Below are positions 1 through 12,492 of a DNA stretch of 64,000 nt, piece after piece. The stretch's first letter is position 1; the number at the start of each line of letters is the position of its first letter. Origin of the DNA: Branchiostoma floridae (taxonomy: Eukaryota; Chordata; Leptocardii; Amphioxiformes; Branchiostomatidae); contig NC_049987.1 in NCBI RefSeq assembly GCF_000003815.2, forward strand, positions 469,473-533,472. The letters run 5' to 3'. The notes beneath the pieces are model-generated. The model ran no database searches and was not told the DNA's origin. It worked only from the letters and a program-made list of their open reading frames with translations. Made by a program: the position numbers and the translations under genes.

Positions 1-247
1 CTGAGAAGAGGTGGTCGCTCGGGCAGGTTTGACTGTATGTCTAAAAAAGTGGTGTGCCAAAGACATTTCACTTCCAAGTGCTCATTAGACAGGACGAAAA
101 AAAAAAATTCTGCATTGTTCAAATGAGTCTCCCTGATGCATATATACGTTTCCCGACATAATAACAATTTTCGCCTCTGCTTCCAACAAAGACGTCATAT
201 ATTGTTTTTGCTAAAGAGGTTTTCTTTCTTTGTTTCCTTCCTAAAAG

Positions 248-3151
248 GATACGGACTAACCGAGACTAGCCCTGTCACACACCTCTGTATGGAAGACGAG
301 TTCGCACCTGGCGCAGTAGGTGTTATCATACCAAACACGGAGATTAAGGTAAAGTATTTAGATTACGTATAATCATGATCAAAGATACAATTGTATTTAA
401 TATTGTCATAATTCATCATAAAGTTGTCTTAACCTAGGAAACAGATAGTAAGTTCACTGAGGTTAAGGACTGAAGGGGCAAGCATTCGTAACAGTATAAC
501 TTTGCGTAGAAGCAAAGAACTCCCCGAACCAATGACCTCAACTGTGACTTTATATTAAATAGCAGAAAAGGAGTACGTTGGTAAAAAGACAGACGTCGCT
601 GACAAAAGTTGCTGTGGTCGAGGAATGGTCTTTTACCTCACACCAGCACAACACCTCCTTAACTTTTTTTAAAAATTGTTCGCGGTGATTCTGTAAATAA
701 TACATAACACTGCACCAATGCTTAAAATACCCATTTTGGATTTTAAGATGGTTAATTTTGACCGTTTCACAGGTGATCCATACCGAGACTGGGGTGGCTC
801 TCGGTGAAGGAGAGGACGGGGAAATCTGTGTCCGAGGGCCGCAGGTCATGAAAGGCTACCTGAACAACCCTGAAGCAACAGCGGGGTGTATCGATGCTGA
901 CGGCTGGTTCCACACAGGTCAGTTAAACTAAAGGTCTCTTGAAAGTTTAGAAAATTATAACAGTTGAAAAAGCGTAATCTATTTTCAGTTTCCTTTTTTT
1001 TTACATTTATTAGTCGTACAGAATTATAGTGGTCTTGGTTGTTTGTCGTCAAACTTTTCCCATGAAAATAAGACACATTTACAACAACGACAGGGGTCCT
1101 AGTCAAGAAAATGAAACCAAAACTACAGCAGATGTTTTTCGAAGATAAAGGAAGCTTTGCAGACTATTCATTATGTTAAGAATTGCTCGTAAAGATAATT
1201 GTGACTATTCAAACATAGAATAGAAAGTATCTACCCATGCCTTTATGTATTTTTTGCAGCAGCGTACTTGAAATAGTTTTCGTGTAGGAAATGGAACTTC
1301 ATCATCATTTGAATATGAAATTACCTTTTACATATTACATGCTGTAAGGATTTCTTTTACTTCAGGTGATATTGGACATTACGATGACAAGGGGTACTTC
1401 TACATCGTTGATCGACTAAAGGAGCTTATCAAGTATAAAGGGCTACAGGTATTGTTTTTCATTTATCTGTTTCTGATACATGGTAAAGCAAATGTAATTA
1501 CTATTTTAACAGACTCTAGAACGGACTATCAGAGAAACATTAGAATATTGTAACTTGCTGATAAAGTTACAAATGTGTAGATAGTCTATTGTTTTCTGTA
1601 CTTAACATTATGAAAAATTATTTCATGATCCAACCAAAAGCACTAATTTCAAATAATAGAACTAACAAAATGTGTGACTGCTTTATAATGAGTAGACAGT
1701 CCCATTTATGTATCATCGTAGATTTATATTATCAAAATCATACATAGCGTAAACACACGCTATGAAGGTAACGCTGAAATATAAACATCATCATAACTTT
1801 GTACATAATGGCGTTATCATGCATTTAGCTATTGGATTTCCAGTAAATTGTAGCTCAAGTATTTTCAACAGTCCAAAAATTGTCTGCCCATTTATAAAAT
1901 GTGCTTTGCCATATAAAGCTATAGTATTTTTTATTTAATATTTTACATCCATGTACACTTGAGCTACGTTATCTATGTACACTTGAGCTACGTTACATCA
2001 ACATGCAAATGCCGAGGGCAGAAATTGCCGGTATCATAACAGAAAGCATCGCAGAATCGCCAACCCTTATCTTTCTAACTTATTGTCTTGAATCCAGTAC
2101 TAGCCAGTCTAGATTTTTCCGACTAGCCAGCAATACATCGTCATGTAGACACTGCATGAGGCCTTGCGATATAACAACAGTGTTGTAATTGAAGACCATT
2201 GTTCCATTACAGGTCGCACCTGCAGATCTAGAGGCTGTTCTGCTTGGCCATCCCTGGGTGCAGGACGTGGCCGTTATCGGGCTGCCTGATGACGAGGCCG
2301 GGGAGGTGCCCAAAGCGTTCGTCGTCAAAAAAACAGATGATGTCACGGAGCAAGAGATCGTAGACTATGTCGCAGGTACTGTTAGGGTCATGTCGAATAT
2401 GTCCAAACGACAAGTTTAATATAAGATGGAATTTTATCTGCTTTGATAGAAGTCATTATTGAATTAGTTCAACTGTAATAACCAACACAAAAATGGGCTC
2501 ACCCAAATTGTCGACTTAACAGCACCAGTCTGGCAAAGGAATGGACGTCACGTTAACGTTATACATAAGATTTTTACAACCATCTCTGATCAAGGACGGT
2601 GGGGGCTATAGACTTCCCACAACGTATGGCCCACTGCTCACTGAGTCACGTGTTCTACCTGCATAACATTGGATTTATACTTCAATGACAAATAGTGGTG
2701 CTGTTTAGTTGAAAATTAGCCCAAGTTTTGTGTTGGACATTACAGTTATGATAGTTCAAGCTAGATACATATTATGTTTTGAATCAGCCTTAAAATCCAA
2801 ACAGAAACATATCATTGCTGGTATAGTTATATTAAGTCTTGCCAAGATTGTGATTTTACTTAGTAACGTTTGCTGTTGTTGTATAGTTAACGTTATAGCA
2901 GTTACTGAAGTTATATTGTTGTTTTTGCAGGGAATATCTACTTATTACTGAACCCATTTCTCTTTTGAAAATCTCAGAACCACCCCCCCCCCCTTCCCAT
3001 GTTCCAATATGACAAATTTTACTGTTATTTTTCAGGCAAAGTGGCACCATTCAAAAAGTTACGCGGCGGAGTCGAGTTCGTGAAAGAAATTCCAAAATCT
3101 GCCAGTGGGAAAATCTTGCGGAGGACACTCAGGGACAAGTCTAGAGTTTAA
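248..3151 (+). CDS. Acyl-CoA synthetase, ANL superfamily (4CL/luciferase-like), 3' five exons
   Basis: Coding exons read at 248-348, 773-917, 1366-1448, 2213-2375 and 3036-3151, all with AG/GT borders and compatible phases (1, 0, 1, 0, 1, then stop TAA at 3149-3151). The product would activate a carboxylate with ATP and load it on CoA. Visible ANL motifs in order: YGLTETSP (A5, adenine side), a GWFHTGDIG motif (A7) split between exons 2 and 3, [11 protein letters not shown] (A8 hinge) and [11 protein letters not shown] (A10, with the catalytic lysine). The C-terminus is K-S-R-V, close to but not equal to the peroxisomal SKL-type signal. The adenylate-forming N-terminal part must lie upstream of base 1, so this is a partial gene. 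The family is certain; the substrate (fatty acid, aryl acid or other) cannot be told from this part. Confidence 0.9.
349..3035 (+). other. Introns of the acyl-CoA synthetase gene
   Basis: Introns at 349-772, 918-1365, 1449-2212 and 2376-3035. They are AT-rich. The only structure noticed is a 20-base direct repeat at 1951-1970 and 1975-1994 and a C-run near 2983-2993. No other coding sequence was seen. Confidence 0.7.
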
Positions 3152-5017
3152 CTGACTTTCTTTTTTAACTGGCCCGATGCGTTTATATCAAAATGCATAA
3201 GATATGAGCTAGTCTTGTGACTTTAAAGCCTTTGTTGGCTTTACTGTTGTTTGTTGGAAGCCGACGACAATGAAAATTGATAATGTAACGTGGTAACAGT
3301 TTGGTTACAACACAGTAAAATACATTTTGTTCTATATAACAAAGAGCCTTGCAAAGATATCTTTATACTAGATTCAATTTTCAAGGCGACTAAAGGACAA
3401 CAACAGAAATTACGCAAGGTCTACCTCCAGACTCCAATTTAACACCGTTGAAATGCGTTTTCAATGAATCATGTATGCTATGATTAAAAAAAAAATGATT
3501 GTCCACATATGTGAAATGATGTTTAAAATATTGAAATGAATGTCTTCACGGGTCACGCAAAGACATTGCCTACAAGTTACATATAATAGAAAGCGTTACT
3601 TATCTGCTAGATAAAGTGATGATTCTATATAGTTTCAGTAAATCAATATAAATGAACTCTAAATATATTACAATGCGTATCAAACTACAATCTATGCTGT
3701 AAACACATGACCCATAGTGATATCGATATAGTTCTTTGTTTCAAGCTTGTTGAGGTGGACGAACGTCCTTTTGGATTTGATTTTTCTTACACATTGATAA
3801 CCATGAAGCGGCATTCAGAATCGATATACTAGTAGTTTTATGAACAAAGAAATATGCACCAACAGATGTTGCGGGGAATAAAAATTGAATATTACAGTGT
3901 CTCCTGGACCTATATCTGTGGCGCACATGGACAAATCAGCAACATAACGACTGTCATATGGACGCATGTAGTTAAATTGGTGATTTCGGGCTGTTAGTTT
4001 GCAACAGGCTGGGCCTCGGTAAGGACCTCACTTACGTATGGTTATACGTATTCAATGCATGATTCCATTACATTCAAAGACGATGTTAAAAATCAACGCC
4101 TTTGTGTCGCAACATGTAGTATATAACAATAAAAAACGTAGAAGTTTAGGAAATGTTATATAGTAAGAGTAATTTTTACATGTTCTATTTATGTTACTTA
4201 GTAATAACAAATTTCTGTGTACAATGATAAAATGTAGAACCTTAAATATGCATATTCAAACCTATTGTCATATTTAGCATTGATACTGGTGAGCTGGTGT
4301 TTTGAAACAGCAAATACGATGGGCAGAATACTAAGAAGTAGATCTATGGTCGGCAAAAGGCAAACTTTGAATTAGTGACCGCTCTCTTGAAATTAAGAAA
4401 GGGCGGTACATGAAGCTAGCTGTGTGTGACAGAATGTGATTCAAATGCAGTACTAAAGATAATAACAAATTGACTAATACCGATTACATAGTAACCCCAA
4501 ATAAAACATCTAAATATATTTAATATCGAATTTTCATATATATTGTACCCTTTTGTCTTCCAAACCGTATAGAACTGCACAAAAAACTAAGGCCCTGTCA
4601 AAGACCCATGATATCTAAGCCATGTACATGGCAAGCCATGACGATCATAAATACTCATAACAGATTACATTATTAACTTCAAAATAAACGTTAAAATATC
4701 CAACAATTAATCAACTCAGCACGAATGAATAGAGATTCAATTCTAGGCCGTTCTATGTGTTACCATTTTTTGCCTTCTGATCACTCTAATACTCTTAAAG
4801 TCTGCCATGATGAGATCGTTGATGACCAGCCTATTCTGTGGTGTATGTGGTGTTGTAACGCGTGGAAATTTGCTATAACCACACTATTATTCGGTTGTTA
4901 TAGCAAATGGCCATGTGTTATAACATTATGCACATTTCGGGGCGGGTCATCAACCATTGATTATTTAATGTCTTAGATAACTGATATTCAAAGACGCATA
5001 CAGCGAGTAGCTTCCTC
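3152..5017. other. Intergenic region between two convergent genes
   Basis: This stretch follows the acyl-CoA synthetase stop and precedes (on the - strand) the transporter stop, so it should hold both 3' UTRs. AATAAA-like signals on the + strand occur near 3876 and 4124, with ATTAAA near 3483; none stands out. No ORF with recognisable similarity. Confidence 0.6.
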
Positions 5018-8000
5018 TCAGTGGTTTATAGTGCTGTAGTCTGGAACTTGTCTCTCTCCAGCCTGGTCTGTTGCGGTGATGAGGTTGTCTCTGTCTCCTG
5101 TGTCCTTCTTGTGACAACAGCGGCAGGCGGGGATGTCCTCCTGTTTGGCGATGAGTGAAGACCAACAGCCGGACATGCGTGCTCGGCACCGCACAAACAG
5201 GAGGTTCAGTACCAGTAGAACCAACCCGACGGCAAACCACTGGAAAAAAAGGATGCAAAATGGTTGGTTTTTAATGATTTTATTTTCCCGTCTCTCTTGT
5301 CCTTTTACATGGAATCTGCACATGTGCTTGACGGTGATAATATTGCTATAAATTTTACCTCCAGAAAGGCGGTCATCAAGGACTGGTTCCCCAGCTGGTA
5401 CCACGGCACATCAGCAGACTGGATGGTGTGGACCACCCACCACACCAGCAGCGCCAGACCGTTCAGTAGAAGGACGTACCTGCAAATATTACAAGTAAGC
5501 AATGATAATGCATTTAAGAAGTAAGGTAGTACATGTCGAAGTAAGGTAGTACATGTCTTGTGCTGCCGGCACTTGGGATTTGATGCTCATAATAACCCCG
5601 TATGAAGCAGCTAATTTTACCATCTGCATCAACTTCGTCTTGAATTCTCTTACATCTGTTTCCAATTGCACTATCTGAATTTATATTTAGCTTATTTGCA
5701 AAGTCAAATTCATAGTTAGCTAATGAAAGATAGTAGTACTACTTATAACGTCTGACCATTTCCAATATCATATCCGGTCGCTTGCCGCAAAATTGCTTCT
5801 TGGTGTATGGATGCCTAACCTTATTTATCATCGGTCTGTTAATTTTATGTATTAGCTAATTAGATACAATACATACAAAAATTATATACATATCTAATTG
5901 TAGTAAGTCTATAAAACTGTGTCCCCTATGTGTTACTTACAACACAAATGACCGGTGAAAATAAACTAAGGAAATTCAGTCAAAAGGTTAGAGTACAGAA
6001 ACAACTTATTTCTTAACAAAGCATAAGAACAAGTAAATATTTACTACTCACTTTGTCAGATAGTCGAAAGCCCCTTGTAATTTCCAGTCACTCCCATCTT
6101 CACCCTTTAAATTTGAAAAACAAAACAAGTCATGTTTGCGAATTAGGTTAATTAAAGGCGAATTCCTTGTCCTTGTTCTTTGAATACTGAAATCGTACTG
6201 TACTTATACTACAAATGAAGCAGATACATATACGGTTAAATCAATAAAAGACGGAAAACAGCACGAACATCAAGTTCAAACTGCTAAGAAGACGTTTGGA
6301 TACCCTTCATTAACTCACAATGGTAGAAGAATTAGTTGATTTTAGATATGATTCCCTAATCTTTGTTATCTTAATTCCGGTAATGCTCAAATACGTCATT
6401 TCCTTACTAGAGTCCATTCCAAGACACCATGAGGGTTTTTAGGCGATATTTATAATTAGTCTGAATTATTTTGAATAAAAGAATATCTGAGCCACAATAA
6501 TTAAATTATTTTGAAAAAATTGACGGAGAAAGTACTCATATATTTGAATTCCTTTGAATATTTTAGAAACATTTTGAAAGTAACTGTACAAAAATATCTT
6601 TATTTAGAATAATTGTGAAACCTCTGTGTGGTTATTTGATGTTTACAAATATTTACAAAAAATGGTAAACCTCGCCAAATGGTTAAATTAGTTAATTGCC
6701 CCCATAAAATTAAGCCCCATTGTTGTATCTGTATATTTTTAGATTTCACTGCTGGGCTCTGGTGGATCCTTCGTGGTGGGCCATTGTTGCATGGCACCCA
6801 ACCATACTTTGCAAGGATGTGTGAATTGCTATCTTCCCAGCCCACTGAACCATTTACAAAAAATGGTAGAAAATAGTAGAAAATGGTAAATAATGGTAGA
6901 ATGCTGTTATCATTATTTAGAAACCATTAGAAGTATCCAATTCCACACGATGAATATTTCCAAAGTTTTACAGGACCAGGGAAATATTTATAAAGTTGAA
7001 ACAGTGTTACAAATATTTCTGAAGTATCAAATGTCCTAGACATATAATTACAAAACTTTAAAATCACTTCTAAACAATGGCCACAAACATCCGCATGGTG
7101 TCTTGGAATGGACTCTAGTTCAGTACTAGGTAGACAAAGGGTTGTACCTCATTGAGCATATTTAAACGGAAGTTTTTCGCTCCATATTTCCAGAGTAGAA
7201 AGATCATGGAGAGTCCGGAGAAGATCAGTCCAGCGCTCCACACAAAGTCCTGAAGTAAAAATAGATGATTGTGGATTCGATTTTTTTTTCTTCACAGATC
7301 AATAACTAAAAATATTAACACGTAAATGTTGAATGTATTCTGAAAGATTAAAATATCTTTATCTACACGTCAAAGAAAAAAAATTAACGTTGTAAGATTT
7401 CCTAATGCAGAAACATGTACAGTATTGGACGATTGGAGTTGAAATATATGTATTACTATATCCAGCGATTCTAAAAACCGAATCTATTTCAATAGAAGTA
7501 TTGTCAATGCAGTTAACATTACACATGCTAAATTCTATCAAACATTACGTTACATGCAATATGCTGCTGCATAAACGTACAGTGTTATGTTTTTGCAAGG
7601 ATCTAAACAAATATTGACCTTCATACTTCGTAGATATATAAAGAGGACATGACAAAATCGTTTTGGTATGTTGAATTTAAGTATCAGATTTTAAATTACA
7701 TAAACAGTTTGTAATCATTTTATCATATGTTGTATGTCTCAATACTGTCACTGCAATGATAGTTCGTTTGAGTCTGTTTGCTTGTGGCTACGAAGAGTTT
7801 TGTTGCCTCCATACTAAATGAAATTGATTCAACCGAACTCCTTACCTGATTTACTAGCACGTGTATGTTAACAGCACTGGGAACGCCCAAGAGAAAAGTC
7901 AATGTGGCAATGACCACTACTGCAAGGCTTCTTTTCACTGTAAAAAAAAAAATTCGTTAGATAAGCCACACAGCTTTACACTATTCATTTTAATAGTAAA

Positions 8001-11000
8001 TTTTAACCCATAAGTCTACAGCAAAAACTCTGTACTTTGAAGTTATTTTGAAGAAGATCTAATATTCGTATCAACGTCTCTGCATTTTATTGGGTTGCAT
8101 TGCAAAACATATAATATTTCTATACTCTACATCACCATTTCAAAGCGTTTTTTTTTTAAATATTTCCCCCGGTAACAATGGCAAAGAGATAAGTCCAATA
8201 AGTACAACTTAGGTGAAGTATGACAAATGTAGGTGCAATTCAACAAAACAAACGTAGGTGCTAAATAACAGATTTAGGTGCAATACACCTTTCTCACGCG
8301 GCGGCCATGATAGATCTCAAACGAGTTCAATGTGGCAAACAAAAGGCTGTCCATCATAATTAGCAGTTCGACCAATGGTAGCCTGCCAATTATGAAATCA
8401 ACCAATAAGTGAATGGCTGCAAATTCGTTAAAAATTTGCATTATTATGTTGTTATTTTGCATCTCTTAAGGGACTATTGGGTCAGTCTGCACTACTCTAA
8501 TTTGCTACATCTTTCGGTGCATAATACTTCTTGTAATATTTATTATTCTATCTTATATCATGAAAATTTGTGTGGTTTGGGGGAAAACTAAATGGGACCT
8601 GATTTTAGAAATAAGTTTTGTCTGTTTGCCTCATTGACCTCTTCTTCGATCTATCATGGCCGCCGCGTGGGAAAGGTGTATAGAGCAAATTTTGGTGAAA
8701 TATATAACAATACTGGTGCAAAACGACAGTTGTAATAATCAAGAACGGTAAGTGCAATGCATAATGCATTACGAAATGACTTGTAATGTAATAAAGTCAG
8801 CTACATTAGGAGCAGTTACAACTGACGACACTGAAAAGCACGAACCTCCCCAGTCGACCATGGCCTGTACAGTGGTGTTCATGAGAGTGATGTAGTTGCT
8901 GAAGGTTGCTATGACAACAGCCAGGAAGAACAGTGACGCCATCACGCGACCTCCTGTCATGGTGGAGAACAGGATGGGCAGCCTGGGAACGAGAATGGTA
9001 CATTTCTCTCATAGACTGTAATCACGTGGCTATGACGTAGTGTATTGTTCGTCATTTTGAAATCTCCGTGATCAAGATGGACTGTCAGCCGTCAACAATT
9101 TTGAAGTATGTACCTTACCTTTAAACGAAGTCATTGCTTGAAGAACAATTGGAGTAACTTAAATTTTTCAGTTGTCAGGTAGATTTGTACTTCAAAATGT
9201 GCATAAAGCCGGGCAAGCGTATAGCCAAATACACCACGCACCAAATGAATGTAAGTCCGGTGTTGGCTGGTCCGTTGGTCCTCAGTAGGTTTACAACATC
9301 TGCTTCCGTACCGTCCGGGTTGACCTTTGTATAGGTTGCAAAAACTGTACAGAACACTGTGACGCCCACTATAAGACTTTGAAAAGACAAAACGTGTCAA
9401 TGATCATGAGTTCCTGTTAGCTATGTATAATGTGTATAAACATGCTATGTACCCAATTCTTAGCTGCAATGGGTGGCTGAAACAAAACAGTATCTTACAT
9501 GTTTAACAACTCCAAGTTCAGAACGTAGTTTATGTTAGTAAAGCAAAACAAAATAAACAACCCACAGATGTGCCCTTCATAGAGACACCGACCTGATGAG
9601 ACCGTTGATAGCAGTTGTCCACACGACGTTCTTCACAGGTCCCATCTTACGGGTCATGCTTGCTCCCAAGACAAGGAAAATGCCGAAAGCTGCTCCTGTG
9701 TCCCAAGCAACCTGCGACAAGGCTTCGATCCAGGGCTTAGGGCTCCCTAACAAGCCTGCAAAACGACAAAATTGTTCTTTCCTTTTATTTTGATACAAAA
9801 TTAAAGCCACAATTAAATAGATGTTTGTCCAATTTATCAACCATGGCCTCAGCCGTTAAATTTGTTTGAAGTTAGACCTGTTGTTTTTCTAAGCAGACCT
9901 GGAACTTTGAAAAAAATTATGTTACTATAAGATTTTCTACTTACCATGTCCATAGAAGCCAGCTGACCAAAGCTTCAAAATCAGGAGAATTAGGAAAATC
10001 CAACTGTTGTTCTTCCATATGTTTTTGGACCTAGAAATATTCTATGACAGTGGTATACGTTTTCCGATATCTATTGTTGCAATCCACGACATATATTTGC
10101 TTATTTTGAAGCTTCTTTATACGTTTTGAGTATGGTTGAAATTAAACTTCTTCTTTTTTTCTAAATTTGGGATAGAGCCGAACATTGATGCGCCCGGGGA
10201 TGTCACCCATATAGCCAAATCAACATGACCTTACCCCAGTCCGGTGTAAAGAAAAAGCCGAGTCCGACTCCGGCGTTGTTGAGAGTCAGAGACCAGATGA
10301 AGGCTGTGAGCAGCAGAATGAGGTGCACAGGTGTCATGGCGGTCAAGGTCAACTCGATACTCCCCACCCCCCGCCAGTTAGCTGCAGCACAGGCCGCGGT
10401 GATGATGAAGTGTAGAAGAACAGGCCATAGGCTCTCCTGTAAAATGTGAAGACAGTCGGAATCATTGGTCTTTTAAATGAATACCTAAATAGATTATTAC
10501 ATGTGATTGTAAGGTTGTTTTGCGAAGCACCATCAACATATAAAATTCATATTTTCGTTACGCAGCGCACATACACACACAAACACACACACACAGGTAC
10601 ACACACACACACAAACACAAACACACACACACAGGTACATACACACGCAAATGTACATGGAAACTCACTAACACACAAACTCACGCACAAACAAACACTA
10701 TGCAAACATATATGCACACGCAAACACACATCTACATACTAACACAAAACAATAGTAACGCAAGCAAACACGCAAACAGGCACGCAATCAATTACAGTAC
10801 ATAATTATAAAAATAAAGGAAGGGTCCATCTATCGATAGAGGTTATCCAAATACATAACATGAAAAAAAGTTTTAAAAAAATACACCAACCTCTTCAAAT
10901 TTTCGCCATGCAGCGATACTCAATTCGTAAGTTGTTGGAAGTGGATAGAAAATACACTCAATGGTGTAAAACACCGCCCATCCGACAATCACACCGAAGT

Positions 11001-12492
11001 AACAGCTAAAAAGAATAAGACATAAGTTTTGATGTTCTGTTTTTGGTGCTTTAAAGTTGATGATTCTAAATATATAGAGATTCTTTTTTTGGAAATATTC
11101 AGACTTATCTCTTTTGATTTTTATATTATTTTTGTGTCAATGTTTACTTATTTGTAATATAATTTCTATTTCATTAGGTTACTGAACGTGATTTTAACAT
11201 ATGTGTTATTTCGTTCAATTTATTATGTATGATTAAATTATTTTATGTGACCTAGTCTCTGGGGGGAGGCCCACGATACTGAACCATTATGGTTTCTCCC
11301 CCCTTCCGACTCCTGTGTGTATTTTTTCAGCATTCAATGTGTTTTTATTAATGTAAAATATTGGAATAAATAAAGAACACAGAAGATAATAAAAATACTT
11401 GCATCTACGATAGGTACCTGCCCTACTCATATTTTGATCATGTCCAATCTTATTAGGTTAAAAACCAAAGGTTGAGAGTTGGATATAAGCAAAGTAAAAG
11501 TGAACTCACGTTATGAGAAAGTTAAGACTTGCCATCCAGCCCCCAAGCCACGTCGACTTCACCCCCAGAAGATCGTGGAACGCCATTGGTGGAGCCCTCC
11601 TGGTGAACCGACCAATGGCGACCTCTATGATAATAAGTGGGATAGACCACAGGAATAGGAACACCAACCAGACCAGGAGGAACTGCAGGCATCCTGTGAA
11701 GTAGGCGAGAATCCCATATTGAAATTGAAACATTATATTAATTTAAAAAACATAATTTACCCTTATTTTTGAATGCCGTTATGAAAAGTGAACATTTTGT
11801 TTCACCATATTGGAATTTGAATTTTTATTATTATTATTATTAATATGGCAGTTCAGACTTATTACACTGCATTGCATTGTACACGAGGTCCATAAATGAC
11901 GCCATGTAACCTATCGCTGTCATCACGTGACCAATCACCAGGGTGATATTCCCTTAAGGCCACATGCTTGGGATAACATGTCAGTCTACCTGATGAATAC
12001 TGAAGTATATAAACCATTTACTTCATATGTTGACAGTGAATAAAATTTAAAAAAAAAATGTTCCTACGTAGCTTTGTTTTTATATTTCCTTCATAAAGTA
12101 AGATTGACAAATACAGATTAATACTTTATCACTTTTGCAGAACCCGGGTAATCTTTGTCCTCAAGGTAAAAAAAAGACTTATAATTTACATCCAAGTGTT
12201 TATTGGAAACCCATTATAAGAACAAATATCACTGCAGAATCTATCGGTGCCCTGTACCTTCCTTTCCGCAGTTGTTCGCCAGGGTGCGCGGAAAGCGCCA
12301 CAGACTCCCGCCACCCACTGCGCTGATGAACGTGAGGAGCAGCCCTGCCTTGGAGGAAAACATGACGGTACCTCCTCCTGATGCTTGTTTGGGTGCATCA
12401 GAATCTGATCCTGTTCCGTCTGCCGCCTGGAGTGGAATTTGAGAACTAAGTAACCGTTCTGTATACAGCTTCATTATATTGGTGAGTTGCAT
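5018..12492 (-). CDS. SLC6/NSS-fold sodium-coupled transporter, prokaryote-like
   Basis: Thirteen exons on the - strand: 12492-12258, 11693-11510, 11005-10891, 10436-10230, 10041-9945, 9755-9593, 9376-9191, 8982-8846, 7937-7846, 7249-7148, 6104-6052, 5479-5359, 5239-5018. They sum to 637 codons plus stop. The likely role is Na+-driven uptake of an amino acid or related solute at the plasma membrane. Family evidence: an AVGGGSLWRFP segment (TM1 unwound region with the W-R-F-P signature), IIIEVAIGRF (TM2), a TPDW segment before TM6, a W-x-x-A-x-x-Q TM6 start, and about twelve hydrophobic helices. The loop between TM3 and TM4 is short and lacks the large cysteine-bearing loop of animal SLC6. The segment after TM11 (YGAKNFRLNMLNEG) resembles prokaryotic LeuT-type proteins. 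The exon 4/5 junction is uncertain: a stronger donor at 10234 breaks the frame, so 10230/10041 was chosen. The first Met is also uncertain; an acceptor at about 12428 could join an upstream exon. Confidence 0.85.
6406..7119. mobile_element. MITE with perfect 26-bp terminal inverted repeats, in a transporter intron
   Basis: Bases 6406-6431 and 7094-7119 are exact reverse complements (ends ACTAGAGTCCATTCCAAGAC...). The 714-bp element sits in the intron between the 7249-7148 and 6104-6052 exons. The interior is AT-rich with no transposase, so it is non-autonomous. The superfamily is not assigned because no clear target duplication was recognised. Confidence 0.75.
8283..8681. mobile_element. MITE with 34-bp inverted repeats in a transporter intron
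   Basis: Bases 8283-8316 match the reverse complement of 8648-8681 with one mismatch. The GC-rich core of the repeat is GCGGCGGCCATGATAG. The ~400-bp element is non-coding and lies between the 8982-8846 and 7937-7846 exons. Confidence 0.75.
10567..10745. repeat. Interrupted (CA)n microsatellite
   Basis: A run of CA dinucleotides broken by short variants (ACACAAACAC, ACAGGTAC) in the intron between the 11005-10891 and 10436-10230 exons. Open frames through it are only CA-repeat reading frames. Confidence 0.9.
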
